This document shows positions 34,561 to 47,061 of a stretch of 64,000 bases of DNA, piece after piece. Location: the NCBI RefSeq assembly GCF_000165425.1, contig NW_001798962.1, positions 65,705 to 129,704 on the forward strand. Direction: 5' to 3'. Position 1 is the first letter of the stretch; the number at the start of each line of letters is the position of its first letter. A model generated the notes under the pieces. The model saw only the letters and a program-made list of their open reading frames with translations. It had not been told where the DNA came from and did no database searches. The position numbers and the translations under genes were made by a program. Source of the DNA: Paramecium tetraurelia. Lineage: Eukaryota > Ciliophora > Oligohymenophorea > Peniculida > Parameciidae.

Positions 34561-35411
34561 TATTTAATTAATTTAATTCATGCAAATAAATTTTTATCAT
34601 GTTTTACTCGACCATTCTAATACTTAATTAAATAAGGCCATTTATTTGACTACTTTTCAAACATTCAAAACACTTACATTACAAATAAATATTTAAATCC
34701 ATTAATTTATAACAAAACCCGCTAAAATTCTGATCCCCCTCCTAATTCTATTAATCCCATGAATCCAACACATTCTTATCAAATTAAGAGAGTAATTTGA
34801 ATCAGTATCAATCAGGCCTCATTATATGATCAATTAATTAACATTTTAGTTTTTTTTCTACTATATATAATTAAACAACGAGTTTCAAAGATTTCATAGC
34901 CCTACCACCATTAACTTTACAGAACAAAGAAATCCATCTAGCAAAACTTCAAAATACAACACTTTACACACTCAATATACAAATTAAGAAGGTTTATCAA
35001 TGATTAATTCAAATTTCGAATTAACATTATTGGGTAATCATAAAGAGGAAGCCCCTTTGTCAATATGATCTTCATATATTAATGATGGAACACCTCAAAC
35101 CATTAACCTGCATATGGTTGTATCATAGTAATTTCAGTGCATCCATAAAAACCAGAAAAATTGATTCTCCCTCAAAAATGTGAAAGCTGTTCATCAACCC
35201 TGTTATTGGTTCTGGATTCAAATATCTTGTATTTCGACAGTACTAATCTTGTTAATTAGAGAATTTTCATAATCATCATCAGAGAATCTAAATTACTAAC
35301 TCTTAAATTTAGAAGACTACCAAGAATGCTAAAGAAGGATCCTGTTGTCTTGGCCAAATTTCTATTGTTTATGAGTTTTCTTTTGTTTTAATAGTTTAAT
35401 TTACTAATTAT
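34561..35411. other. Ambiguous region with broken coding-like frames
   Basis: The first 430 bases are AT-rich promoter-like DNA upstream of SPT16. From about 35000 both strands hold coding-like pieces that cannot be joined without in-frame TGA codons. The plus strand reads MINSNFELTLLGNHKEEAPL from 34999 with TGA at 35066, then reopens. The minus strand reads KYKIFESRTNNRVDEQLSHF then TGA then GRINFSGFYGCTEITMIQPY. A decayed gene is one explanation, missed introns another. Confidence 0.4.
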
Positions 35412-35708
35412 ATGGTAACAACTTTATGTTTTGATTCTAAGAAATAATTAGCACTGTAATCAGGTTATCTTCAATTCCACAAGTTGAAGATAAAAATAGA
35501 AGGATTGCTTTTATTAATCCTAGAAGTTTGTGACATTATTAGAGGAAAATTAATTATAGAAAGTGGAATATAAAACTCATATCTTGAGATTTAAATTGCA
35601 GTTGAGAGTGAAATTGACGAGTACACAATAGAATTGGTCTGGATCACTGATAGCAGTGAGGAATAGGTCGTGGATTTGGCGATTAAATATTAGGAATTGT
35701 CATATTGA
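35412..35708 (+). CDS. Small acidic protein, unknown
   Basis: A clean 98-residue frame from ATG 35412 to TGA 35706-35708: MVTTLCFDSKKQLALQSGYL, a hydrophobic strand-rich middle (LKIKIEGLLLLILEV), then an acidic end (VESEIDEYTIELVWITDSSE, EQVVDLAIKYQELSY). Codon composition and glutamine TAA/TAG use look natural. It may be the last exon of a longer gene reaching into the ambiguous region upstream. It ends 50 bases before the CXC-domain gene. No family recognised. Confidence 0.5.
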
Positions 35709-35758
35709 CATAGTTGATATAATATATAACAAATTTGATTAATGATGATTTATTTTTA

Positions 35759-36591
35759 ATGAATATTCAAAGTTAAAATAATAGTGCTGGCTATATTTCA
35801 TCTCCAGAGCATTCTTGGCGTAAGAATAAATAAGTGATGGATGACGAATTTGAGCCGCAGGATAAATAAATGCTAGATGAGACCAATTCAAAATTTTAGA
35901 GTCAATGCTTAATTGAGGATCCACCTAGTAAGTTCATTCAATGATAGTGTAGTGTAAAATGAAAGCGTTCTGTCTCAAAACTCATTTCATTATGATGAGC
36001 TGCAACAGATGATGCAAGCGGAAATCCTCAGCCCCTCAAAATTGCTGAGAACAGGCAACGAGCCTAAAAGCACCTTATCTTTCGATATCAAGCTAGAACA
36101 AACGTCGATACAAGAGGAGCCTATAGTGAATTAGAGAACAAGGAGGAAGGCGAGCAAAGCCAATTACAATGTAAGAATAATCGTTTATTTAACCCAAGGT
36201 TGACGACTCTCCTACGATGGACTCTGAAATTAAGCCTTGTCATTGTTCGAAAACAAATTGTTTATAACTATATTGTTCTTGTTTTCACAATAGGAGATAG
36301 TGTACACAAGAGTGCAAATGTTCGGAGTGCTTTAATGATGGATAACATTCGGATGAAGTTCTTAAGGCAATAGAATAGATAAAAATCAAGGAATAAAGGG
36401 CATCGCATCATGATCTTGATTCATTTGACACAAGATAGGTGTGGGGATGTAAATGCAAAAAAACTTAGTGCATTAAAGGATATTGCGAATGTTTTATCAG
36501 ACACAAAAAATGCAGTTCCCACTGCCAATGTTCTAATTGCCAAAATAAAAAATAAAAAACATCAATAAACAAGAAAATTAAAAAAATATGA
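35759..36591 (+). CDS. Tesmin/TSO1-like CXC protein (LIN-54-type)
   Basis: Two CXC (CRC) domains, which bind the CHR element in LIN-54 and related factors: first KPCHCSKTNCLQLYCSCF with CTQECKCSECFN, then a linker of about 45 residues, then WGCKCKKTQCIKGYCECF with CSSHCQCSNCQN. The spacing C-x-C-x4-C-x3-YC-x-C is canonical. The N-terminal 140 residues are polar and low in structure. Introns fit near 35922 (GTAAGTTCATTC...TGTAG, 25 nt) and near 36171 (GTAAGAATAATCG...CCAAG, 28 nt). About 260 residues. DNA binding follows from the family; membership of a MuvB complex with the LIN-9 homologue in this window is inferred. Confidence 0.88.
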
Positions 36592-36945
36592 TTAATTATC
36601 TATATAATTAATTTTCTCTTGATGCACTTAATCGTAATAGATCACATTTAAATTCTCTCAATCATTAATGTATTCTATTTTGATGATTTTTAAATACAGA
36701 ATCAATTGTACTGATCATACATTATTAATTATGAGAGCGAAATCTCCATCAATTTGGGAAGATTGAATATATTAGATAACGGAAAATAATTAGTTTCACA
36801 ATACAGGATTCATTTTAATTGAAAGACCAACGAATAGTGATAGGAACACCAATATAACCCAATATAATGGTTGTTGTATGGATGATTAACCGAAGTCAGA
36901 TGAAGTATATAATATTTATTTATTTGAAATTGTTATTTTAATTCA

Positions 36946-38846
36946 ATGACCGAATTGAATGAGGCTAAAATAATGAATTCTCACTCTTTCAATTATATCA
37001 AGAACTAAGAAGCCAAGAAGAATGATGCGGCTGAAGAGTAGAATCTACTAACTACGCAGAAAAGAGGACAACCCAAAATTAATATCAATCGTTTGCCTCC
37101 AGCCTTTGCAAACTAAAACAAAGTAATCCAATTCCACTAGATAACACGTAGAGAAAGCATGTAGAACCCTTGATAATTAAAAAGGAATAGAAACAATAGG
37201 TACAACAAAATATCCACAACATCGAGGCTATGCAAGAGTACAAATAGGTGAGCCAGATGCTAAGTCCCCTGAAGGCATTAATTATTCATCAAATTCTAGC
37301 GTGAGAACAACAATCATTTGAAGAATCCATTCCCACACTTTCGTTAGTTTATGAAGAACCAAAAGAGGATTCATGAGGAACTGTCCTTGAGCATAAGCAC
37401 TTTGGTTCAAAGTCAAATAAGGATAGAAGACATGATCACAACAGGAACCTTGCGTTGTAAGTTTCTCTATCTATATATTCTTTGCAGCATATGCAGATTC
37501 CAGTCCAGTCAAAAAAATGTTGCATGCTCCCACCATGAAGCTCTATGTCGTCAAAGAAGTACATCTTCTATTTAACTCTAAGGAACCCTTACATAATAAG
37601 GAAATTCGTAAAAACCTAAAAGATTGGATCTCATTTTGGTAGAGTAAATGCTCCAATTCAATATAACATGTTTAAATCTACTCAACTTTCTGGAGTACAC
37701 CTGAAGGTTACGTCTCAATTGTGATGGAGTACATGAATGGGGGATCCTTACAGGTCAGCATTGTCTTCATTATTAGAACCTACTAGAGAGCATGGGTGTC
37801 TTACCTGAAAGAAGTATCAAACAATTAGTCTAACCGATTTTGTATGGGTTGCAAAGAATCCATCAATCAGGTGCTTAATGTCATGGAGCACTTGGACCAT
37901 CACAAATCTTATTTCTAAGAGATGGCACAGTCAAACTCAGTTAAGGATTGCAATACAGAGCCTAAATTCAAGGAAATTCAGCTTTCAATCAATACATCCT
38001 CGGAAGAGCCAAAGATTCCTAAAGGTATCCAGTAATTAAATTCTAGTTTATATGATCCATCCATATTAGAGACACCTTCCTTATGGAGCAAAGCACCTAG
38101 TGAGAAATATCACTTCCCCATCTAAGATGATTTTATTTTAGAACGTGCAAATGACATTTGGAAACTTGGATGGCTAATATTGAATTGTGCTATTGGCACT
38201 ATGGAATTCCATCCAAAAGCCTAACAAATATATGAAGGTTCACGCATAATACTTGAAGAGATTACTAAATATGTTGATCAACTAAAAGACACTTGCTGTT
38301 TATTACATAGTGAACTTAAGGTTATCCAATTTGTTGAGTAGAATTCTAAAATATTCAATGAACCTACTAGGATTACCATATTAGATTTATTGCCACCCGA
38401 TAAATTTAGTGCTGAATTCATTCAATTTTTATGTTCTACCCTTAAAATCGATCCCAGGCAAAGACTCTTTACTGAGTAATTATTATAGCATTCCTGGTTA
38501 ACAGGAGGTAAAGAATGCAAAGGTAATTAATCAATATTAAACTTAATTAGGTCCAAATGTACAATTAAAAGAACTAATTTCCATCTCCAATGCTTGGAAT
38601 ACCTTCTTGCCAGAAGAATTTCAAGGACAAGGAGCTTAGAAATTAGAAAGACTCTGTGATGCATTATGTTTGGTTTTATAAAATTCTGAAAAACCTACTG
38701 TCAATAAGTAATTAATTTCTATTTATTAACTAAGAATGCATCTCTAGGAAAATAGTCCAATTATCAAAGAACTCTCCCATGATATGGGTATCAATGCCAA
38801 AGTAATAAGTGAAAGACTAATTTCAATTTTCCAATCGTTAATTTGA
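36946..38846 (+). CDS. MEK-like protein pseudokinase
   Basis: A kinase fold of MAP-kinase-kinase type: MKLYVVKEVHLL holds the VAIK lysine, YVSIVMEYMNGGSLQ is the hinge, LPERSIKQLVQPILYGLQRI is helix E. Catalytic motifs are missing: the HRD loop position reads CHGALGPSQI and the DFG position reads LSQGLQ, and the glycine loop is degraded. The C-lobe continues with ANDIWKLGWLILNCAIG and LCSTLKIDPRQRLFTEQLL (the conserved Arg helix). A further 110-residue helical tail follows. Introns fit at about 37458, 37754 (GTCAGCATTGTC...TTAG), 38020 and 38522. A scaffold or regulatory role is inferred. Confidence 0.8.
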
Positions 38847-38889
38847 TATTAAAATGTTTATTGAATTGTAAATTAATATAGTTATAGTA

Positions 38890-39150
38890 TCAATAATAGA
38901 TCTCTAAAGATATTAAGTCTATTCTCAGATAATCACCTTTGAATACAAGCCAACATGTTATATCTTACTTTAGTGTACATTTCCACCCCTCTACAACTTA
39001 ATGCCAAATAACATTCTTAAATATGGTCCTCATTTACCCTAATTTTTCAATTAATTCTTCTCTAATCTATAAATTTTGAGCATTATATTATATCCCTTCT
39101 ATAATATGGCTATTAACTTAACATTTCGCAAGCGCAGCTTTCTCCTTCAT
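38890..39150 (-). CDS. Small helical protein, unknown (3' part resolved)
   Basis: An open frame of about 86 codons starting MKEKAALAKCQVNSHIIEGI and continuing QYNAQNLQIREELIEKLGQM, a strongly helical, heptad-like stretch, to TGA at 38890-38892. The heptads recall SNARE motifs, but no membrane anchor is visible in this frame, and the last 30 residues look less natural, so an intron may be missed. Coding-like sequence also continues upstream to about 39200. It converges with the pseudokinase gene 43 bases away. Confidence 0.4.
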
Positions 39151-40341
39151 TCCTTTATAATTCTAATCTAATCTCAATTAGATTTTGTTTCTTCTAAAAA
39201 AAAGCATAATGCAATTTTTTAATAAAAGGTAAGATATTCTTATAAATTTCTATTATCAAAAATAAAGAAAAACCATAAAAGTCTAGAACAACATAAGTAA
39301 AGATTCTTCTCTTGGTTTAAAACCCAATTAAAGAGTCAATTTAATTCCTGACTTTATAGAAAAATCCAGATTTCAATTAACATACATTTAAAATAACTTA
39401 TCCAAAAAAAATTAAAAATGATTCCTAAACCTTTTATTCAACTTCTTTATATCTAATAACTCTTCCTAAGTATAATTTAAATTCTATTAAAATTTTTCAT
39501 CATTTTATCATTCTTATTAACTTTCTTTTATACAATTATGCCTATCAAAAATACCCCACCCCATGATAATTTAACAATTTTAAATATTCAGGTCCAAACT
39601 ATTGATTTCCAACCATACTAATCTTAGCTTAAGCTTACTTGAAGATTTGTTAATTTTATTTTTAGGTTATCATTTTAATTATGAATTCAAATAAAGGATT
39701 TTTACAGAGAATCTTGAATGAAGTCCTCTCTTATCATGTATTTCTTAGGTTTTTGGTAGATACCAACATAAACATTCAAATTAAAATGATTCTTAATTAT
39801 GTAGCCAACTGCAATAATCGATAATAAAATCTAATATTCTATATCATCCATTTGATGTTCTAAATGCTAATAAGAATTAAATTAACACTCGTAAAAACTC
39901 ATAAAATATCTATGATATGTAGGGGAATGACAGATTTCCAGTTTTCATTTTATGGCAGTTATGCACTGTGTTTTCCTTTATTTTAAATTAGATATGTCTA
40001 TTTACAATGAGTGTTGTAGGAATATCCTTTATAATTCTATATGACTTTCCATAACTGAATAAAGGAAATAAGAGCATTATTCTAGCAATTTGATATTGAT
40101 ATCAATAGGCAAATGATAGTTTGGTGACAACATTATTTGTAACTAATTAAATCATTTTCTTATGCTGTTCTGCAAAGGAGTTAATGAGTTTCAAATAAAT
40201 TATGCCATTAGAGAGCCTAATGGAGTGATTTATTGAGTTTGATAATCAAGGAGTCAACATCCTAAAGTAATCAATCTTTAATCTAAATCCTTAATTGTAA
40301 TCTCATCAATTATTTGATGTATAATTATTATTAAATAATTA
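39151..40341. other. AT-rich region, no supported gene
   Basis: About 1.2 kb. Short open pieces occur on both strands (for example MTDFQFSFYGSYALCF from about 39930 on the plus strand), none joinable into a convincing gene. It contains the upstream region of the membrane-protein gene at 40342. I see no repeat or RNA gene. Confidence 0.45.
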
Positions 40342-40920
40342 ATGGAACTACGGCCAGTGACTAATTTTATTAAACAGAAATACCTCATTAATGAGAGAGA
40401 CATATAATAGGATGCTTTCTCAAATAGTATCAACATTTATTTCAAGCGAACAAAAAAAAGGATTTATGGTTTCACTCTAATAAGTATCATATAATTTGTG
40501 ATTGAAGGTCTATTTTTTTTGCTTTTACTTATTCCATCGATAGTGTTATAATAGGATTCTTAGGAAGTGGTTGTGTTTCCGTAGAAGGGAGGATAATTTA
40601 CAGTCAAGGAGTAGCTTGATCCTCCAATAAGTTTGGAGATAGTTTCAAGTGATTCCTATTTATTGTCTGATGTTCAACTTTATTTGGATGGTCAAACAAT
40701 AGAGTAATTTACAATTGAAAAGAAATTGAATACTAATTCAACACACAAAATTACTAGCAATAAATCCTTTAAAATTAGTATAAATTTAATGATGGTAGCA
40801 GTTAGATTAATTTCATAGTTTAGCTTTGTGCCCAGGTCGTATTTAATTATTTAAACAATAATGGTCGTTCTCTCATTATTGTATCTGATTTAAGAAATTT
40901 TGAGAATGCCAAAAATTTGA
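40342..40920 (+). CDS. Membrane protein with two or three helices and a lumenal domain
   Basis: A 192-residue intronless frame: MELRPVTNFIKQKYLINERD, a first helix (IIQFVIEGLFFLLLLIPSIV), a strand-rich domain (SQEVVVFPQKGGQFTVKEQL, ISLEIVSSDSYLLSDVQLYL), and a hydrophobic C-terminal segment (YLIIQTIMVVLSLLYLIQEI). Helix, lumenal beta domain, helix near the end is the layout of the ciliary transition-zone protein TMEM231, but the resemblance is only structural. It converges with the acyltransferase gene 40 bases away. Confidence 0.6.
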
Positions 40921-40960
40921 TTATATATTTGTTTAATATGTACTTACTATAAAACAAAAT

Positions 40961-42377
40961 TCATTCCTACTTCTTTGACTTTCCATCCTTTGGTTTTCCA
41001 TCCTTCTAGCCAAATTAAGTGATATTGAAGAATAAGAAAATCACCAAAATTACAATATGAGGGATCCAATATACACTGTTATGCAACTCTATTGCCTTTT
41101 CCCATTTTAAGACACGAACGGCTGTTGCGAAATGATCAAATGTCAAGATGCCGAAGACCCAAGCAATGAAATGTCTAACAGATTATGGGATACTAAAGAA
41201 TAGTAGACAGAATTTACAAGTAAAATCTTCTTTGAGCTTTGTAAAAGTATTTGTACACTTGTCCTGTGATGGCCCAAAAGATGAAGAATAGATAGTAACT
41301 TAGATAAAAGCCATGCCTATTGATGGACATAATATTTACCAAAGACTGCTGATCATAAAGACTAAGTAGAATGTTAAACTACCAAATCTCTTTTGAAGAC
41401 GATCATAGAAACAATATTTCAACCAATTTTGGATATTGCAATTCCATTTCTACGTTTTGATGACGACATTCTTCTCTAATTCAAAGGAGTAATCAAAAAC
41501 AAGCCATAGATCATTTTTTTCTATTTATTGGTTATATCAATTTTACTTGTCTTATCATTATAGGTCAATCCCATGGCATCCATTCCTGCTTAAGTAAAGT
41601 AGAAGGCAGCAATATAAGTGAATCTTGCACAGGGAGTGATTAAGAAGGTCATTGCAAATTTGAACCATAGGCTGTATTGATTTCTCCACTCCTCGGAATA
41701 GTACCAATCTGTATCAAAATAAGGTCTTATAAGCAATTCTGCCATGCTCACTGCCAAAGCCTTGAGGAATGAGATCAATGCAAATTTAGGACTATAATGA
41801 GTATAGTCAGTCTTTCTTTCGATGAGACTAACAAATGCATAGTAGGGGATTGGTGCCACAACCAAATTGGGGAACATGAAAATGTATGATAAATACATCA
41901 TAAAGGATGTTTTCCCTTGTACTTTTCCATCTTATTTGTCACAAGCATAGAAGATGTATCTTGCTGTCAACAACATTTGAATTGCATTGTAGTCCATTCT
42001 CCAACTCAAGTACTGATAGATGAGTCGATAGATGTGCACAAAGGAGAGAATTGCAAATGCAACGATGGACACCGGTAATGCGCATTTTTTGAAGATTTAT
42101 GCAATAAAGTAAACTGCTATTGTCCAACCCAACATCAATGGAAACCACTCCTTGCAAACAATCACGGAAAAGAAGACCCCCATGAAAAGGTTGAAATACA
42201 GTCTTCCGGTTGGACTCTTGATGTAATGGAACACGAATCCAAGGGGAGTACAAATTATCTACAATCATTGTATGATAGTACCATATAAAGAAGAATTACG
42301 AAAAGGTCAATCTCAAAATTGATGAAATTGATCTTTTGCAATTGCTCTTCTAATATATTGACGAATTGGATGATCAT
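40961..42377 (-). CDS. MBOAT-family acyltransferase
   Basis: Membrane-bound O-acyltransferases transfer acyl chains to lipids; this one resembles the lysophospholipid/sterol acyltransferase group. The family histidine is in LWHGFYLSYYLFFIFWA, preceded by the W-N motif region KWNCNIQNWLKYCFYDRL. Further conserved-looking parts are GKTSFMMYLSYIFMFPNLVV and RMDYNAIQMLLTARYIFYAC. Eight or more membrane helices. Introns fit near 42270 (GTACTATCATAC...TGTAG, 23 nt), 41320 (GTAAATATTATG...CAATAG) and 41200 (GTAAATTCTGTC...TTTAG, 25 nt). The basic tail KDGKPKDGKSKKQE could be an ER-retention-type signal. Substrate not predictable. Confidence 0.82.
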
Positions 42378-42640
42378 AAATAAATCAATAAAATTAATTA
42401 ATATGTCATAATTAAATATCTATTCTCTTTATAATCATACGATTACAAATCATTGTTGATGTCATCAAAGAGATTGCTTTTTGGAGTGGAAGCTATTGTT
42501 GTTGCAATTAGTAAAAATGCGAATTTGAAGTTAAATTTAATGTAAATGCTCGAGCTAAGAGTACGATGATTATTTATAAGTCAATTCTGCATTTCAAATA
42601 AAAAGTACAAAAATAATTAATTGTATTTTGATAAGACTTT

Positions 42641-43504
42641 ATGAATTCTTAACTTCCAGTAAACAGCTTTGATTTTAGAAGTAAAAGTATCCATAACAGA
42701 AACACTTTCTTCTTTTTTGAACATCCCACTCGAAGGAAATCCTGCTATTGCAATCATTGTGGCAAAAAAAGTCACTTCTAGTAACAACATGCCAATTTAC
42801 CGACACAAAAAGAAATTGATTATCAGATTCAAGTAGACAATCTAAGGAAATAGAGTTTATGTGATGAGATCAGGACTGAAATCCCCAGTGAATTGAGTGT
42901 TATGGAAAGTGAAAATGGAAGACTTTTTAGAAATTCTAATCGATCGATTTCCATCGTCAACCAATATATCAAAAGATCCATGAACTTCGATCAATTTAGT
43001 CTTGAAACCACCACTAAATTAAAGAGAAGGAGCTGTGAATGTTCAGAATGTGGGAATCCCACATCATTCTAAAGAAAACATGAAGACTTATCTCTACCTA
43101 AAAGGGATAAAAAAATGAAGCAATTCTTAATCAGGAAACATCGCAATTTGATCAAAGGAACATCCAAATAATTCCAATTCAGTTCAAAAAAAATAATAGT
43201 ATAAAAATCAATCATTTCTTCTCCTCAAAGTTAGAAATCATTCTAAATTAAATAATTTGAATAAGTCAGAAGAACTCAAGATATAAACAAATTAGTGCTC
43301 AATCGAATATCAACAAGAGACTTGGAATAGACAAAATAAGTTTAAGGTAAATATTCTATAATTAATTCTTGCAAACAATTGGACTCTCCCCAATTCTCTC
43401 AAAGCAAGTCTCAGAGACAAATATTACATAAACCAACCATGTCCTTCAGCACCATATCTACTTCCAAGTGGAAGTCCTATAAGAATACCAAAGATTTCCA
43501 ATGA
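42641..43504 (+). CDS. C-x-C-x2-C-x9-H motif protein with two motif copies
   Basis: A 287-residue intronless basic protein starting MNSQLPVNSFDFRSKS. It carries the motif twice: RRKSCYCNHCGKKSHFQQQH (42731-42790) and RRSCECSECGNPTSFQRKH (43025-43081), separated by about 80 residues. The same motif occurs in the tandem genes at 11532 and 12344. The C-terminal half is K/Q/S-rich and disordered (ends KSYKNTKDFQ). Four ligand residues per motif fit zinc binding, but the spacing matches no zinc finger I know. Function unknown. Confidence 0.75.
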
Positions 43505-43998
43505 GATACTTCAACAATTGATACCCCTTTTTTGATCTATAATTTATTAGTTATTTAATCAATTATATAGCTGATTGTCCAATATTTAGAAATTATAAAC
43601 ATTACAACAGAACTCATAGGAACTATCTTATTGTATGTTTGTATCTTAAATATCTTCACTCATTGCTTTAAATGATCAACAAAAAGGCGTGTGTATATAT
43701 ATAAATCAATAATTTTTTCATTTTACAGGGACAATAAGTTTAGAGAGTAATTACTTCAATTCTTGAAGTTTTTATCAAATACCTTTAGATACTAAAAAGA
43801 GTTTAGAATTAATTCAGATATTTATAGTTTTAATTCATTTATATTACCAACAGTTCATTTAAGTATTGGATTTAACAAAGATGAAATGTAGTTACTCCTT
43901 TAATATTTAGGTTTAAGTATATATGAACAGTAGATGAAAGGAATATGAATTATTAGATGACTTAATCCTTAGAATATAACTATTAAATATTATAATTA

Positions 43999-46473
43999 AT
44001 GAATTCCAACAATAATAATAACAATGACAGTTCAAGTGAGGATGACATGTAAGTGTACGAAACTCTAACAAAATTACCTCCTGCAAATGATTTGCTTCCA
44101 AGGAAATTGACTATAGATATTGATGTAAAATCATTATACCCACTTAAGTGAATCATAATATTTATACATTTAGAGCTCTTCCTTAATTTTGCAAGACTTT
44201 TGTCTCTTTTTTAGAGGAATCTACACATCGTCATTGTGCTATATAGGAAACTGCTGTTGGTGATGAAAATAGAACTTTACTTGATTTTTACGATGAAAAT
44301 AAACAAAATCTTGTGTATAAGCGATTTGATCAGTTGGATTTAGGAAAGCAGGACAACCAATGACAGAACCTACTTTGCTACTCTAATAGCCAACTTTAAA
44401 AGGTATATCATAATGCTAAAGAAAGAGCATAGCCAAAAGTCTTTTTTAGAGGAGAAGCACTTTTTGATTAGAAATTAACATCCTGTGCATCCGATTAAAT
44501 TCAATTTGATTCCAATTTTGAATCTGGCAATCTCTTTTGTGCATTTAAGAAATCGGAAAATGTGTATGATTTGATCATTTAAAATGATATCAATACCAAG
44601 GGGCAACACTTAGTGGTTCTTCTTTTAGCGTGACTGGAGCTAAGGCAGGATAAACCATATAATTTAATTTGCTAAATCATGTATAAGATTGTTTCTCATA
44701 ATAATCTAGTTGAAGAGCGGTAGTCTTTTCAATGAGGGATTGCAACCAGCTGTCTATTCTCTTAAGGATAACCAAATAAACGGATCTGAATGGTGCAGGG
44801 ATGGATTCAACATCAGCTATTTTAAAAGTCCATTCATGAAGGAATACCCACTCTCTTTGAAAAAGAAATATTATCAGTTGAGATTTCATTACACATTCAA
44901 ACACAATGATGACAAGGTCTTCTTTGCTCATTCCTATCCCTACACTTATACTAATTTATTGGAGTCCTTAATACACAATTAGATGATCAAGAGAGAAATC
45001 AGTAACTGATATTAATAAAATAGGTATCTATCTCGCAAAGTCCTATGCTAAACTCTTGGGGGCAATACTTGTGAAGTATTGACTATCACCTCAAACTCAC
45101 TATAACGCAGAGCCTACAGAAAAGGCGTTGTCTTTCTGGCCAGATAGCATCCAGGTGAACCCTAGGGCTCTTATGTGATGCAAGGAATTATTGATTTTCT
45201 TACTTCTAATAATCCATAGGCTGAATATTTGAGATAGAATTGCATCTTTAAGTTGTTTCCCATGATGAATCCAGATGGAGTTGTCAATGGAAACTATAGA
45301 TGCGGATTAGAAGGCGGCGATTTAAACAGAAGGTGGAAAAAACCCAATAAATATCTACATCCCAGTGTCTACTATGCTAAGAAGTATGTCAAAGGGTTTA
45401 GTAAAGAGAGACAAATCATACTTGTCATTGATTTGCATGGTCATTCAAGAAAGTAATATTAAGTGTCTATCAATTTAAGACAATCCTCCTTTGTTTATGG
45501 ATGTGCCTATTCTTCGTAAGTTAAAACTATTGAACGAGTGTTTGCTTTGTTGATGGCGAAACTAAATCCATTTATGGACTATCCCTCTTGTACCTTTAGG
45601 ATTGAGAATGCTAAAGATAAAACAGCTAGAATTCAACTCTGGAGAGAATTGAAAATCAACTGGGTTTATACTTATGAGTGCAGTTTTTATGGATAATAGA
45701 AACAACATTACCAGATCAAAGATTATCTCAATTGTGGTCTTAGTATTTGCAATGCGCTGTCATAAATTGTTAAGGACACATCAAAAGAATTCACCAATTA
45801 AGCCAATGTTCCTGATATTTAATAGCAAATGCTTGAGGAATTAGGCAAGATGCCATAGACTGATGACTAAGACAATGGATCGGATTCTAGTTAATCTGAA
45901 GCTGAATTATCAGATGATGAATTAGTTCAATTATTTTAACCAAAGACTTACTCAACCAAACAAAAAAACTTTTTAAAACAACAAGAATTAAACAAAAAGA
46001 AACCTTAACCGGTTAATCCGAAATCAACTATAAACTCTTAAAAAGCCTCTATTTTACAAGAGTCCCCTTCTAAGAATTCAGATTAAAAACCTCCGATGAG
46101 TAGTTAGAAACCTAAGAGTACTTTGTATAGGATCCAAGCTCCCTAGAGATAAAAGTAGATTGAGTAGACAAAATTGCCTGATCCACCACTGATGGTTGAC
46201 AAATCAGTATAAACTGATGATTGGATGTATAGATAATGGCTAATTCAAATGGGAAAGATGAAGAAACAACAAGAATTTCAAAGTTTTACTCCCACAAGAA
46301 ATATATATAAATCTTCATCACAATCAGTAACTAGATTTATTGTGAAAAACTCCTCAACTAAAAACGATAGAGGTAGGGTTGATTCAATTTCACTTGTAAC
46401 ATCAGGCTTGCAAAATAAATTAAGTAAAATTTATATAACAATTAAGTTTCTTCTAGTCAATAGCGGTAAATGA
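43999..46473 (+). CDS. Cytosolic carboxypeptidase (CCP/AGBL family, M14)
   Basis: CCPs trim glutamate from tubulin tails. The N-domain signature is present: FDSNFESGNLFCAF, VYDLIIQNDINTKG, FNEGLQPAVYSLKDN, EWCRDGFNISYFKS, then HSYPYTY. The zinc site follows: ARQHPGEPQGSYVMQG (HxxE), MMNPDGVVNGNYRCG with GDLNRRW, IDLHGHSRK (His), and the catalytic Glu in VYTYECSFYG. A 200-residue acidic then K/Q-rich tail ends at TGA 46471-46473. Introns fit near 44149 and near 46428; others lie in 44350-45100. Deglutamylation of ciliary or cortical microtubules is inferred from the family. Confidence 0.9.
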
Positions 46474-47061
46474 TGAGATACTCTGGCAGTAACTTTATGT
46501 CTTGATATTTATTATTATTATAATTTTGTTCATCTCACACCTTTATTCATCAAGTTTCTCTTTATCTCAAATGATTTGCATTTAGGAGATATCAAATAGA
46601 TATTTTGATTATCAACAATTTATTAGTAGAGAAACTTACAGATATATTTCAAACTAAGGAGATATGTAAATTAATCATTAATTTTCATTTTTCTAAATTA
46701 CGAAGTTAAATATTAGTAGAAATACCAAAAAATCATTATATAAATAATTAATCAACTACTCAAGTCTTTTTTTCAATTTGCTGATATTTTTGTTTATCAC
46801 TTATATGACTTTGTGGAATAATCTAAATTTAGTTCTTTGATTAGGTTTTATTTATTTTACACAATTTCATTTCTTTTAGGGAAATATATTTGAAACAGAA
46901 AAATTGAATGAAATATAAATTTAAAATTTCTAAATAAATTCCAAATTTCTGAAATATTCCTAATCTTATATTATTGTTAACCATCCTTTTTATTCTGTTA
47001 TTCTCTTTAATTTAAATATAATCCTATTTATAGTGATAAGTTTAATAATTTTAATAATATA
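46474..47061. other. Intergenic region, nothing recognised
   Basis: About 590 AT-rich bases between two same-strand genes. No open frame, repeat or RNA gene is supported. Confidence 0.5.
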
